A stretch of 56,335 nt of DNA from Lachnospiraceae bacterium (GCA_017437785.1 JAFRXH010000093.1:1-56335), one strand, 5' to 3'. Shown: positions 25,227-34,564, counted from the stretch's first letter. Numbers and translations are program-made. The notes: generated by a model not told the origin, from the sequence alone.

Positions 25227-26015
25227 ATGCTGAAAGGACTTTATGTAGCATATACCGGCATGCTCCAGGAGCAGAAGCGAATGGACAATCTGGCCAATAA
25301 CCTGGCCAATGCCGATACCACCGGTTTCAAAAAGGAAGGGTTGTCTACCCAGTCTTTTGATTCTGTTCTGGTGGATAAGATCAAAGACGGTTCTGAAGGA
25401 TACCAATACGCAAGAAGAATAGGAAGCGCCAATCCGGGTGTTAAGATAGGCGAGAGTTACGTGGACTGGTCGGAAGGCTCGCTCCAGGTGACTGACGTGC
25501 CCATGGATATGGCCATAGGCGGTAAAGGCTTCTTTACCGTGGAGTTTACCAATAAAAACGGGGACAAAGCCACACTTTATACCCGCGACGGTAATTTTCA
25601 GATGACAACGGACGGCTATCTGGTGACAACGGACGGTGATTACGTGCTGGGAAAGGCCGGTAACGGCACCGACAGGATAAAGTTGGATCCCACAAAGGAA
25701 GTGCTGGTCAATGAGCAGGGCGAGATCTATCAGGATGGAAGAATAGCGGCGCGGCTGGCACTTACGGATTTTGAGGATTATGATTATATAGAGCATTACG
25801 GGGAGAATTACTATTACCCTGTAGACGGGGCAACAGAGATCCCCGCCACGGGCAGCGTATACCAGGGATATCTGGAAACGAGTAATGTTAGCGTGGTCAG
25901 GGAGATGGTGGAGATGATAAGCGTTTCCCGCCAGTACGAGGCAAACCAGAAGGTGATACAGACTTATGATACTTCCCTGCAGACAGCTACGCAGCTGGGC
26001 AGGATCAACGGTTAA
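25227..26015 (+). CDS. flhO: Flagellar basal-body rod/hook protein, FlgF/FlhO type
   Basis: GGAGGG lies about 8 bases upstream. The 262-residue protein opens with LYVAYTGMLQEQKRMDNLAN and then the flagellar rod signature NNLANADTTGFKK. It has the central IGGKGFFTVEF ... YTRDGNFQM segment of the FlgE/F/G family and a C-terminal helix SNVSVVREMVEMISVSRQYE that packs into the tubular axis. It is exported by the flagellar type III apparatus and forms part of the rod. It is paired with the FlgG-type gene 43 bases downstream, the flhO-flhP order. No anomalies. Confidence 0.88.
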   Translation: MLKGLYVAYTGMLQEQKRMDNLANNLANADTTGFKKEGLSTQSFDSVLVDKIKDGSEGYQYARRIGSANPGVKIGESYVDWSEGSLQVTDVPMDMAIGGKGFFTVEFTNKNGDKATLYTRDGNFQMTTDGYLVTTDGDYVLGKAGNGTDRIKLDPTKEVLVNEQGEIYQDGRIAARLALTDFEDYDYIEHYGENYYYPVDGATEIPATGSVYQGYLETSNVSVVREMVEMISVSRQYEANQKVIQTYDTSLQTATQLGRING

Positions 26016-26058
26016 AGACTTAACGCTTCGGTAAACAGACGATAAGGAGGATAGGCAT

Positions 26059-26874
26059 ATGGTACGTTCATTATGGTCAGGCGCAACGGGAATGCTGGCA
26101 CAGCAGACAGCGGTTGACGTCATCTCAAATAATATAGCAAACGTCAATACGGCAGGTTTCAAGACCAGCCAGATGGAGTTTAAGTCACTGCTGTATCAGG
26201 AGCTGCAGGCTAAGACCACCAGTGCCAATGGCGATACCAAGCCTATAGATTCGCAGGTGGGTCTGGGTGTGCGCAATTCATCCATAACCACTATATTCAC
26301 CCAGGGCGCCTTCCTGGAAGCAGGCAGCGACAGTGCCTTTGCCATAGGCGGTGAGGGGCTCTTCGGAGTGAGGCTCAGGGACGGCAGCACAGGCTATACC
26401 CGTAACGGTGATTTCCACTTCGGTATCACTACACAGGGACTGGAACTGACGGATTCAAACGGCAATGCCGTGCTTGATACCAAGGGTAATCCCATAAGGC
26501 TTAACGGCGATTATACGACCAGTAAAGTGAGCATTTCCGGTGACGGCGAGCTCTACTATCCCAATGAGGAGGGACAGCCGGAATCGCTCAACATCAGGAT
26601 AGGACTGTGGCAGTTCAATAACCCTGCGGGCCTTGAAAAAATGGATGGTTCCCTGTACAAAGAGACAGCAGCCAGCGGAAGGCCTTTGAATGAAGCCGAC
26701 AATAACACGCTAAGCAAGAGCAAGGTGGTACAGGGCTATCTGGAAGGCTCCAACGTGCAGCTTGCGGATGAGATGGTAAACCTTATCATCGCCCAGAGAG
26801 CATATGAGGCAAACAGCCGTGTCATCACCACATCCGATACCATGATGCAGCAGGCCAACCAGCTGAAGCAGTAA
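26059..26874 (+). CDS. flgG: Flagellar basal-body rod protein, FlgG/FlhP type
   Basis: AAGGAGG stands 6-7 bases before the ATG. The 271-residue protein has the N-terminal motif MVRSLWSGATGMLAQQ ... SNNIANVNTAGFK, closer to FlgG (LLYQ and GLGVR segments) than to FlgF. The core has IGGEGLFGVRL and YTRNGDFHF, and the C-terminus SNVQLADEMVNLIIAQRAYE. It should form the distal rod. It corresponds to flhP of Bacillus by position after the FlhO-type gene. A structured gap follows before the FlgJ-like gene. Confidence 0.9.
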   Translation: MVRSLWSGATGMLAQQTAVDVISNNIANVNTAGFKTSQMEFKSLLYQELQAKTTSANGDTKPIDSQVGLGVRNSSITTIFTQGAFLEAGSDSAFAIGGEGLFGVRLRDGSTGYTRNGDFHFGITTQGLELTDSNGNAVLDTKGNPIRLNGDYTTSKVSISGDGELYYPNEEGQPESLNIRIGLWQFNNPAGLEKMDGSLYKETAASGRPLNEADNNTLSKSKVVQGYLEGSNVQLADEMVNLIIAQRAYEANSRVITTSDTMMQQANQLKQ

Positions 26875-26875
26875 A

Positions 26876-26946
26876 GTCACAAGGAGGTACCCGCAACGCA
26901 GGAGGTACCTGATGCCACTTAAAAGGTGGGAAGATCACCTTGTGAC
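26876..26946 (+). other. Long inverted repeat between flgG and the rod-binding gene
   Basis: GTCACAAGG (26876-26884) is mirrored by CCTTGTGAC (26938-26946). Inside are two copies of GGAGGTACC (26883 and 26901) and a small stem CCACTT / AGGTGG. No T-run follows. A 28-codon open frame (26912-26998) with GGAGG six bases upstream overlaps the start of the next gene; whether it is translated is unknown. Confidence 0.55.
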
Positions 26947-26970
26947 CCTTGTAAATGAGGAGAAAGACTT

Positions 26971-27369
26971 ATGGACATCACCAACATTTCCGCAATGAAC
27001 GAATATACCCGGTCGCTTGCGTCCGCGCAGAATACCGATAAGCTCAGATCAGATGCAAAGTCGGCTCAGACGGACGAGGAGATGCTTAATGCATGTAAGG
27101 AATTTGAGACTTATCTCTGGGAACAGGTCATAAAATCCATGAAGAAGTCATCGGAGGTCTTTTCCGGCGAAAAGCAGGATCAGACCGTGGATTACTTTAT
27201 GGACAGTGCGATAACGGATACGGCCCGCAAGATGACCGAGCAGACCATGGGAAGCAACAGTCTGGCCATGCAGATGTACGAACAGATGAAAAGGAATGCC
27301 GGCGGCCTTACGCTCGAAGAGATAGAAGCAAAACAGGCGGCGTCGGGTGCAGTAGAAAACAAGGAGTAA
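26971..27369 (+). CDS. flgJ: FlgJ-like rod-binding protein (N-terminal domain only)
   Basis: GAGGAG lies about 9 bases before the ATG. The 132-residue protein carries the rod-binding domain seen at the N-terminus of FlgJ: ACKEFETYLWEQVIKSMKK ... DYFMDSAITDTARKM ... SNSLAMQMYEQM. The C-terminal muramidase domain of enterobacterial FlgJ is absent, as is usual in Clostridia. It probably caps or guides rod assembly in the cell envelope. It follows the two rod genes, so the three form one flagellar unit. Confidence 0.82.
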   Translation: MDITNISAMNEYTRSLASAQNTDKLRSDAKSAQTDEEMLNACKEFETYLWEQVIKSMKKSSEVFSGEKQDQTVDYFMDSAITDTARKMTEQTMGSNSLAMQMYEQMKRNAGGLTLEEIEAKQAASGAVENKE

Positions 27370-27403
27370 GGCGGGATCCTGAGCGGGGCAGAACACTCAG
27401 ACG

Positions 27404-27420
27404 GCAGATCTGTGATCTGC
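27404..27420 (+). other. Small perfect hairpin between flgJ and recD2
   Basis: GCAGATC, TGT, GATCTGC form a 7-bp stem without a T-run. An outer CTGAG/CTCAG pair lies just upstream. Confidence 0.35.
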
Positions 27421-27459
27421 GCAGTCCGATCTTCCCCACGCAGGGATTTTTTTGTATTT

Positions 27460-29676
27460 ATGGAAGAATTAAAAGGATATATCGATCACATCACATATCA
27501 GACCGAAGACGGCTATACCGTAATGACGATTGCTTCGGCAGACGGCAGCAGCACCGCCGTGGGACCGGCAAAGGATTACGGCAGCGGTGAGACTGTAGTT
27601 CTGGAAGGGGACTGGGTCGAGCACAGCATATACGGCAGGCAGTTTAAGTTCAGCGCTATCCGCGCAGTACCCCCCTCTGACAGGATCTCCATGATAAGGT
27701 ATCTTGGCTCCGGTGCGGTAAAAGGCATCGGTGAGAAGATGGCTGTGCGTATCGTGGATAAGTTTGGCGATGATACCTTCAGGATAATGGAGGAGGAGCC
27801 GGAGCGCTTATCCGAGATAAAGGGGATCTCCCTGCGTATGGCCCAGGAGCTTTCCGGGCAGCTGGCCGGAAAGCGCGACAGGCGCAATGCCATGGTCTGG
27901 CTGCAGCAGTACGGCATCAGCCTTACCATAGCGGACAGGATATACGAGATATACGGCACGGAGCTGTATAACGTGATAAAGAACAATCCCTATAAGCTGG
28001 CGGAAGACGTACCGGCCGTGGGTTTTAAGAAGGCCGATGCCATAGCGGTAAAGGCCGGTATCAGCATGGATTCGGAGTACCGCATCTGCAGTGCGGTGCT
28101 GTATGTGCTGGGGAGCCTGTCGTCCGAAGGACATTGTTTCTATCCGATGGACAGCCTGTGTCCGATGGTCGCAAAGATGCTGGAGCTTGATGAGGAAGCG
28201 GTGCGTGAGCAGCTCCCTCAGATGGCGGCGGATCACAGAGTGGAGATAAAGAACGGCCCTGAAGGGGCGCGAGTATATTCCGGAGGATACTACAGGGCGG
28301 AGAGATACTGTGCGGATAAGCTGATAAGTTTAAGGGATGCCTTTCCGCCGGCGGCCGATGAGCCCTGCGACTGGATAGCCGCGCTTGAAAAGGAGCTGGG
28401 ACTTGAGCTTGATGAGCTTCAGAAGAAGGCGGTGGCCTTGAGCGATAACAGCGGAGTACTTGTACTTTCGGGAGGGCCCGGGACCGGCAAGACCACCACG
28501 ATAAATGCGATAATAAGGCGCCTTGAGGATAAGGGGCTTTCGTTCATGCTGGCTGCACCTACGGGAAGGGCAGCCAAGCGCATGTATGAAGCCACCGGAT
28601 ATGAGGCAAAGACCATACACCGCCTGCTCGAGATGGGCGCAGCGAATGACGGGATGTATTACAACCGCAACGAAGATGAACCGCTGGAGGCCGACTGTAT
28701 CATCATCGATGAGATGAGCATGGTCGATATCTGGCTGCTAAAGGCGCTGCTGGCGGCGATAACTCCGTCCTGCAGGCTGATAATGGTGGGCGATGTGGAC
28801 CAGCTGCCAAGCGTCGGACCGGGGCAGGTGCTCAAAGACGTGATGGAAAGCGGTGAGTTTGCCGTGGTGCGCCTTCAGCACATATTCAGGCAGGCAAAAG
28901 ACAGCCATATCATAGAAAATGCCCATAAGATAGACAGGGGCGAGCATATCGATCTGTCGCAGAAATATGAGGATTTCTTCCTGCTGGAAAAAGACAGGCC
29001 CGATGTGATCCGGGAATACCTGGTGAGGCTGATATCGGATGTACTGCCGCGCAGGCTTTCCTTATCGACAGGAGATATACAGGTGATGACGCCCATGCGC
29101 AAGGGAGTGCTGGGCGTGGAGAGCTTGAATTCGATGCTTCAGGAGCGGCTTAATCCTCCGGCAGAAGATAAGGCGGAGGTAAGTTACGGTGATAAGGTAT
29201 TCCGCTGCGGAGACAAGGTAATGCAGATACGAAACGATTATCAGCTTGAGTGGGAGATCTGCGGCGACCATAATATAGTCGTGGCAAGCGGTATGGGCGT
29301 TTTTAACGGTGATGTAGGTGTTATAAAACAGATAAATTCATATCTTAAGCTGGCGGAAGTATGTTTTGATGACGGCAGGGTGGTCTATTACCCCTTCGGA
29401 CAGCTGGACGAACTGGAACTGGCTTATGCAGTGACCATACACAAATCCCAGGGAAGTGAGTATCCGCTGGTGATCCTGCCCATATTATCCGGGCCGGAGA
29501 TGCTGATGTCGCGTAATCTTCTCTACACCGCGGTCACAAGGGCAAAAAAATGCGTGATACTGCTGGGGAGCGGAGAGAAGATACAGCAGATGATAGATAA
29601 CGATCATGTACAGCGCAGATATACTTCACTGTGTGAGCGTCTGCAGGAAGCGGGGAGGATGGCGGATGGTTCTTAA
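27460..29676 (+). CDS. recD2: RecD2-type ATP-dependent DNA helicase
   Basis: The start at 27460 gives MEELKGYIDHITYQTEDGYT, the usual opening of RecD2; the frame is open further upstream but without a clear SD or similarity. The 738-residue protein has an N-terminal OB-like domain, then HhH-like motifs (YLGSGAVKGIGEKMA). The SF1 helicase core follows, with Walker A SGGPGTGKTTT (about residue 347), Walker B IIIDEMSMVD and motif TIHKSQGSEYP. RecD2 proteins unwind DNA 5' to 3' and act in repair; organisms with RecD2 usually lack RecBC. The stop overlaps the comF start by 11 bases, so translation is probably coupled. Confidence 0.94.
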   Translation: MEELKGYIDHITYQTEDGYTVMTIASADGSSTAVGPAKDYGSGETVVLEGDWVEHSIYGRQFKFSAIRAVPPSDRISMIRYLGSGAVKGIGEKMAVRIVDKFGDDTFRIMEEEPERLSEIKGISLRMAQELSGQLAGKRDRRNAMVWLQQYGISLTIADRIYEIYGTELYNVIKNNPYKLAEDVPAVGFKKADAIAVKAGISMDSEYRICSAVLYVLGSLSSEGHCFYPMDSLCPMVAKMLELDEEAVREQLPQMAADHRVEIKNGPEGARVYSGGYYRAERYCADKLISLRDAFPPAADEPCDWIAALEKELGLELDELQKKAVALSDNSGVLVLSGGPGTGKTTTINAIIRRLEDKGLSFMLAAPTGRAAKRMYEATGYEAKTIHRLLEMGAANDGMYYNRNEDEPLEADCIIIDEMSMVDIWLLKALLAAITPSCRLIMVGDVDQLPSVGPGQVLKDVMESGEFAVVRLQHIFRQAKDSHIIENAHKIDRGEHIDLSQKYEDFFLLEKDRPDVIREYLVRLISDVLPRRLSLSTGDIQVMTPMRKGVLGVESLNSMLQERLNPPAEDKAEVSYGDKVFRCGDKVMQIRNDYQLEWEICGDHNIVVASGMGVFNGDVGVIKQINSYLKLAEVCFDDGRVVYYPFGQLDELELAYAVTIHKSQGSEYPLVILPILSGPEMLMSRNLLYTAVTRAKKCVILLGSGEKIQQMIDNDHVQRRYTSLCERLQEAGRMADGS

Positions 29677-30391
29677 GCGGCTTCACGATAAGCTGTGTGA
29701 TCTGCTGTTCCCGCCGCGCTGCGTGGTCTGTGACAGGGTAATGGGCAGAACGGACGTCCCAAAGGGGACCTGCGCGTCCTGCAGGGATGTGCTTAAACTG
29801 ATAAAAGAGCCCAGATGCTTAAAATGCGGGGCGCAGCTTGAAGCGGACGAAACGGAATACTGCAACAGCTGTAAGAACCGCAGGCATTATTATGATAAAG
29901 GCCTGGCTTTATACGAGTATACATCGGTGCGCACCTCCATATACCGCTTTAAATACGGCGGCAGGATGGAATATGCGCATTTTTTCGGCCGCGAGATGGC
30001 CAGGCGCCTGGGAGGCGCCATAAAGGAATGGGGGGCGCAGGCTTTGATCCCGGTGCCCCTGCATCCGTCCAGACAGAGGCGCAGGGGCTATAATCAGGCT
30101 GCCGAGCTCGCAAAAGCCTGCGGAGCCGCACTGGGACTGCCTGTAGAGGAAAAGCTGATATGCAGGGCCCGTAAAACAAGGCCTATGAAGCTTTTAAATG
30201 CAAAAGAAAGGCAAATTAATTTGAAAAATGCTTTTCTTATGCTACAGGATGTAGTAAAATTAGATACAGTAGTAGTGGTTGATGATATATATACCACAGG
30301 CAGCACCGTGGATGCCATGGCTAAGCTGCTCAAAGCTGCGGGGGTAAAGAAGGTATACTTTATCACGCTGTCGATAGGCAGTGGGGTTTGA
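29666..30391 (+). CDS. comF: ComF family protein (phosphoribosyltransferase-like)
   Basis: The ATG at 29666 follows GGGGAGG at 7 bases and lies within the recD2 tail. The 241-residue protein has four cysteine pairs (C19/C22, C36/C39, C51/C54, C66/C69), forming a zinc-binding N-terminal part, then a PRTase fold with RRRGYNQA and the PRPP loop VVVVDDIYTTGST (202-214). ComFC-type proteins are needed for natural transformation in several bacteria, working with a ComFA helicase. No comFA is in the window. The gene after it is yvyF, as in Bacillus, which supports ComFC identity. Confidence 0.9.
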   Translation: MVLKRLHDKLCDLLFPPRCVVCDRVMGRTDVPKGTCASCRDVLKLIKEPRCLKCGAQLEADETEYCNSCKNRRHYYDKGLALYEYTSVRTSIYRFKYGGRMEYAHFFGREMARRLGGAIKEWGAQALIPVPLHPSRQRRRGYNQAAELAKACGAALGLPVEEKLICRARKTRPMKLLNAKERQINLKNAFLMLQDVVKLDTVVVVDDIYTTGSTVDAMAKLLKAAGVKKVYFITLSIGSGV

Positions 30392-30418
30392 TCTTGCATT
30401 ATACCGGAGGTGAGGCTT

Positions 30419-30823
30419 ATGAACGCAAGAAACTGTAAGAAATGTGGCAAGATATTTAATTATATCGCGGGCCCTCCCATATGTCCGGCCTGCAGGGAAA
30501 AGGCTGAGCAGAAGTTCCAGGAAGTAAAGGAATTTGTGCGTGCGAACAAGTCGGCCAGCATGAAAGAGATATCGGAAAACTGTAATGTTGAAGAGCATCA
30601 GGTAAAGCAGTGGGTCCGTGAGGAAAGACTGGTCTTTGCCAGTGATTCGCCTATCAAGCTTTTCTGTGAGACCTGCGGCGCGCCTATATTTACCGGGCGC
30701 TACTGCGGCAAGTGCAAAAAAGACCAGGCAAATACCTTCGGCGCCGCCGGCAGACAGGAAAACACAGCTAATCCTGCGCCCACGGGAATAAATAACAGTG
30801 CAAGGATGTACTCTAAAAAGTAG
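30419..30823 (+). CDS. yvyF: YvyF-like flagellar operon zinc-ribbon protein
   Basis: GGAGG (30406-30410) is 8 bases before the ATG. The 134-residue protein has cysteine pairs at 6/9 and 22/25 near the N-terminus, a helix-turn-helix-like segment (about 46-70, MKEISENCNVEEHQVKQW) and a second cysteine quartet (83/86 and 96/99). This matches the flagellar operon protein YvyF, found after comFC and before flgM in Bacillus. Here flgM and flgN do not follow. A regulatory role in flagellar expression is suggested by the family but not proven. Confidence 0.85.
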   Translation: MNARNCKKCGKIFNYIAGPPICPACREKAEQKFQEVKEFVRANKSASMKEISENCNVEEHQVKQWVREERLVFASDSPIKLFCETCGAPIFTGRYCGKCKKDQANTFGAAGRQENTANPAPTGINNSARMYSKK

Positions 30824-30828
30824 ATAAT

Positions 30829-31251
30829 ATGCTTAACGAATCAAGAATAAAACTGATGACGCGCCTTGCTTCGTTTGAAACGGGGGAAGGAAAGAGGAGT
30901 ATGGCCATCGGATCATACTTTAGGGGGGACTATATTGCCAAAGAGATAGTAAAGTCCATCATATACGGGACTGTTGCTTTCTGTATAGTCCTTGGCCTGT
31001 ATCTGGCCTATGATTTTGAAATGTTCATGGAGAATATCTACGAGATAGATCTGTGGGCTTTCGGCAAGGCTATACTCATACGTTATCTCATCACGGTGGG
31101 CGGATATTCAGTTATCACCTATATTGTTTATGTAGTGCGTTACCGCAGGGCCAGAAGGAACCTGCGTGTATATAATAATAATCTGCGACGTCTGGCTTCG
31201 ATGTACCGCAAAGAGGCCGAACGCGCCGAGATGAATAAAGGTGGATCATGA
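30829..31251 (+). CDS. Small membrane protein of unknown function
   Basis: The 140-residue product has a cytoplasmic-looking N-terminus, two membrane segments (about 46-66 and 81-103), and a basic C-terminal tail RYRRARRNLRVYNNNLRRLA, probably a cytoplasmic helix. No SD is evident at 30829. The gene is 5 bases after yvyF and overlaps the next gene by 4 bases (ATGA), so it belongs to the same transcript. I recognise no family. Being directly upstream of another membrane protein and cdaA, it might be part of an envelope complex; that is speculation. Confidence 0.75.
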   Translation: MLNESRIKLMTRLASFETGEGKRSMAIGSYFRGDYIAKEIVKSIIYGTVAFCIVLGLYLAYDFEMFMENIYEIDLWAFGKAILIRYLITVGGYSVITYIVYVVRYRRARRNLRVYNNNLRRLASMYRKEAERAEMNKGGS

Positions 31252-32342
31252 CTTATTTATTGATGATCAGGGAGAGGATCAAGAGCTTTTACAGCCGGTA
31301 TGAGGGGTTCTGCAATCCGGCATTGAAATTCATACTGGCTTTTGTTTCCTTCCGTATGATAAACAAAAGCATTAATTTTGCAGCTGTCCTCACTTCGTTG
31401 CCGATCTCGTTGATACTTTCGTTACTGTGTTCGTTCTTCCCGATGAACTTTATACTGGTGATGAGTGTATTGGTGATAATTCTGCATCTTTATGCACTTT
31501 CGCTGGAGACGGTACTGATAACGGGCGTATTTTTCCTGATAATGTTCCTCATGTATTTCAGGTTCTCGCCCAAGGATACGATCCTTTTGATAATGACACC
31601 TCTGTGCTTTATCTTAAAGATCCCCTATGTGATCCCTATCTGCGCGGGACTTGTAGGCTCGCCCACTTCCGTTATATCAACGGGCTGCGGCGTTGTCACT
31701 TATCATCTTCTGCATTATATCGCGGGTAATTCTTCCGCCCTTATGACACAGGAAGAGGATCCGGCATTTGCACTTGAAAAGCTCAGGGTCCTGATAGATG
31801 CGTTGATGAGCAACAGGGAAATGCAGGTGGAAGTTGCGGCTTTTGCCATAACCATACTGGTGGTGTTCATTATCCGCCGCCTGCCTGTGGATCACTGCTG
31901 GACCATAGCCATGATAACGGGTATGCTCATCGACATCGTGGTAATACTGGTAGGCGATCTGCGTTTCGAGACCAGGATCTCCATAGTGGGCCTCATCGTC
32001 GGAAGCATTCTGGCACTCGTGGTCGCCATCATACTGAAATTCTTTATCTTCAATGTGGATTACTCGCGGACGGAGCGGGTGCAGTTTGAGGATGATGAAT
32101 ATTACTATTACGTTAAGGCGGTTCCGAAGAATACCGTTTCACTTACAGAAAAGAAAGTCAAGAAGATAAAGGGCAGGGAGAAAACTTCGCCGAATACCCC
32201 CGAAGAAGCGGAAAATACACCGGCCGGAGCCCAGCTGGATGCCCCTGAATACAGAGTCAGAAGAAGCGGTAATACCGCAGGCAATAAAAACCGTACGAGG
32301 CGCATTATAATACCGGAGGGTAAAGACAAAACACCGACATGA
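31248..32342 (+). CDS. Polytopic membrane protein of unknown function, upstream of cdaA
   Basis: The start overlaps the preceding stop (ATGA), with AAAGGTGG just upstream. The 364-residue protein has about seven to eight hydrophobic segments between residues 20 and 265. A cytoplasmic tail of about 95 residues follows, rich in Lys, Glu, Pro and Arg, with a run of acidic residues and tyrosines near its start (EDDEYYYYVK). No enzymatic motif is seen. It overlaps cdaA by 4 bases (ATGA), so production of the two proteins is probably coupled. This suggests, without proof, a link to c-di-AMP control or to the cell envelope. Confidence 0.78.
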   Translation: MTYLLMIRERIKSFYSRYEGFCNPALKFILAFVSFRMINKSINFAAVLTSLPISLILSLLCSFFPMNFILVMSVLVIILHLYALSLETVLITGVFFLIMFLMYFRFSPKDTILLIMTPLCFILKIPYVIPICAGLVGSPTSVISTGCGVVTYHLLHYIAGNSSALMTQEEDPAFALEKLRVLIDALMSNREMQVEVAAFAITILVVFIIRRLPVDHCWTIAMITGMLIDIVVILVGDLRFETRISIVGLIVGSILALVVAIILKFFIFNVDYSRTERVQFEDDEYYYYVKAVPKNTVSLTEKKVKKIKGREKTSPNTPEEAENTPAGAQLDAPEYRVRRSGNTAGNKNRTRRIIIPEGKDKTPT

Positions 32343-33238
32343 TAAGTTCGTTTACTTCTTTCATACAGGATTATATTGCCAGCATACACATGCCGCGTAT
32401 CAGGATCACCGATATCATCGAGGTCCTGATAATCTCGTTTTTGATATATCATGTAATGGTATGGGTAAGAGGTACAAAGGCCTGGTCCCTTTTAAAGGGG
32501 CTTATAGTTATTTTGGGCTTTTTGCTGCTGGCGGCGATCTTTAACATGTCTACTATCCTCTGGATCGCAGAGAAGAGTCTTTCCGTGATGGTGATAGCGA
32601 TAGTGGTAGTACTTCAGCCCGAGCTGCGGCGTGCGCTGGAACAGCTTGGTCAGAAGAATATCCTGTTTTCGTTCATGAACAGCGATTCGGGAAGGGCCGG
32701 AGGCCGCTATTCCGACCATACCATCAACGAGATAGTAAAGGCCAGCTTTGCGATGGGCAGGGTAAAGACCGGTGCCCTTATGGTACTTGAGAGGAACGAA
32801 TCCCTTGCCGAGTACGAAAAGACCGGTATAGCCATTGATGCCGCCGTATCAAGCCAGCTGCTCATAAATATATTTGAGCACAATACGCCGTTACATGACG
32901 GTGCGGTGATATTCAGAGGGGACAGGATAGTATCTGCGACCTGCATACTTCCTCTTTCGGATAACAGGAATATCAGCAAGGCCCTGGGTACCAGGCACCG
33001 CGCAGGCGTAGGTATATCGGAAGCTACGGATTCACTTACCGTGATAGTATCAGAGGAGAACGGCAAGGTGAGCGTGGCATATGGAGGAGAGCTCTACAGC
33101 GCTCTTACCCAGGAGGGGCTTCGCGAGAAACTCGAGATAGTACGTGACCGTCCCGCAGAGGATACAGTGAAGCAGAAAAAGAGTCTGTTTGTGCGGCAGA
33201 AAGGAGATCTGATTGCTGATAAAAAAGCTGACGCATAA
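32339..33238 (+). CDS. cdaA: Diadenylate cyclase CdaA
   Basis: The 299-residue protein has three N-terminal membrane segments (about 25-95) and a DAC domain. The catalytic motifs DGA (187-189) and RHR (219-221, in GTRHRAG) are present. CdaA makes cyclic di-AMP from two ATP at the inner membrane face, controlling potassium uptake and turgor. Its stop lies 26 bases inside the next gene, cdaR, the usual partner. The common third gene, glmM, does not follow; instead ptsH does. The start overlaps the upstream membrane-protein stop. Confidence 0.96.
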   Translation: MISSFTSFIQDYIASIHMPRIRITDIIEVLIISFLIYHVMVWVRGTKAWSLLKGLIVILGFLLLAAIFNMSTILWIAEKSLSVMVIAIVVVLQPELRRALEQLGQKNILFSFMNSDSGRAGGRYSDHTINEIVKASFAMGRVKTGALMVLERNESLAEYEKTGIAIDAAVSSQLLINIFEHNTPLHDGAVIFRGDRIVSATCILPLSDNRNISKALGTRHRAGVGISEATDSLTVIVSEENGKVSVAYGGELYSALTQEGLREKLEIVRDRPAEDTVKQKKSLFVRQKGDLIADKKADA

Positions 33239-34529
33239 TCTGGGGCTTAAGATACTTGCCTTTTTTGTGGCATCCGGGCTCTGGCTCATAGTGATCAATT
33301 ATGCTGACCCCGTAGACAGCATCTCTTACAGCGGTATCCGTGTGGAACTGCAGAATACGGAGAGCCTTACGGATGTGGGGAAGGTGTATGAGGTCCTTAA
33401 TGACAGTGATACCGTAAATGTTACCGTATACGGCAAGCGTTCTTTTCTTGAGAAAATAAGCCAGGAGAATATACACGCGGTGGCGAATCTTGAGAACATC
33501 ACCATTATGAACACCGTGGCGATAGAGGTATATTCGAACAAGAATAATTCCGAGATAGACAGCATCAAGCAGTCCAGGGCAGCGGTGGAACTGGAGGTTG
33601 AGGATCTCAAAGAGATGCCTCTTACCGTTCTGGTGGCCACTACCGGGGATCCTGCTGAAGGCTATATACAGGGTAATGTTACCCAGAACCAGAACACGGT
33701 ACGTGTATCCGGCCCCGAGTCAGTTGTCAACCGTATCACCAGGGCTGCCTGCAGCGTAAGTATCGCGGGACGTACCTCCGATCTGTCTACCAGTGCGGAT
33801 ATAAAGCTTCTTGATACCGATGGCAAGATCGTGACACACAATAACTTAAAGATCAATGTGGCTACCATCAACGTGGGTGTTGAGATACTTCCTGTCAAGG
33901 AAGTGGGCGTAGCGTACAATTACACGGGTACACCGGCCGAAGGTTATGTGGTGACCGGTGATCCCCAGGCAGACGTAAGGAGCGTTAAGATAGCAGGACG
34001 CGCCGAGGCACTCTCTCCCGTAAAGCAGATCAATGTTCCCGGAGCGGATCTTAACGTGGACGGCGCCACCGGTCCCGTGGGGGCGCAGCTGGATATCAAT
34101 GATTATCTGCCTGACGGAGTGCGCCTGGTAACGGACGAAGATGAAGGCTTTGACGGGCTGGTGATGGTAAATATACCGATAGAAGAGCTGATATACAGGC
34201 ATTTTAACGTGCCTATAAGGAACCTGAAGGCGATGGGAGTACCCGAGGGATATGACGCGGAGATACTGCTGCAGCATGACGGTGAAGAAGATGACCACAG
34301 ACCTACGTACTTAAAAGTTGAGGTATACGGGATAAAGGAAGACATGCAGGATCTGACGGCCGGTGTGATCAAAGGCGCAGTGGATGTAGCTGCATATCTT
34401 GAAGCCAATAACCGCGGCGAGGGCAAGGAAGGTACCTTCCAGATGGAACTTGAACTCGAGCTTCCGGATGGTATCAGCGCAAACGGCAGATATTATGCCG
34501 ATGTGCGCCTTACGGAGACGGAAGATTAA
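33213..34529 (+). CDS. cdaR: CdaR (YbbR-domain) regulator of CdaA
   Basis: Translation probably starts at TTG 33213, which has AAGGAG 6 bases upstream and gives the expected N-terminus LIKKLTHNLGLKILAF. One membrane anchor (about 9-27) is followed by four YbbR-type beta-rich repeats of about 90 residues (starting near 35, 125, 215 and 305) outside the membrane. CdaR binds CdaA and lowers or tunes c-di-AMP synthesis. The gene overlaps cdaA by 26 bases. The 438-residue length is normal. Confidence 0.9.
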   Translation: MLIKKLTHNLGLKILAFFVASGLWLIVINYADPVDSISYSGIRVELQNTESLTDVGKVYEVLNDSDTVNVTVYGKRSFLEKISQENIHAVANLENITIMNTVAIEVYSNKNNSEIDSIKQSRAAVELEVEDLKEMPLTVLVATTGDPAEGYIQGNVTQNQNTVRVSGPESVVNRITRAACSVSIAGRTSDLSTSADIKLLDTDGKIVTHNNLKINVATINVGVEILPVKEVGVAYNYTGTPAEGYVVTGDPQADVRSVKIAGRAEALSPVKQINVPGADLNVDGATGPVGAQLDINDYLPDGVRLVTDEDEGFDGLVMVNIPIEELIYRHFNVPIRNLKAMGVPEGYDAEILLQHDGEEDDHRPTYLKVEVYGIKEDMQDLTAGVIKGAVDVAAYLEANNRGEGKEGTFQMELELELPDGISANGRYYADVRLTETED

Positions 34530-34564
34530 AGGGTTTTCGGAGAAGATACGGCTTATGTAATCGC

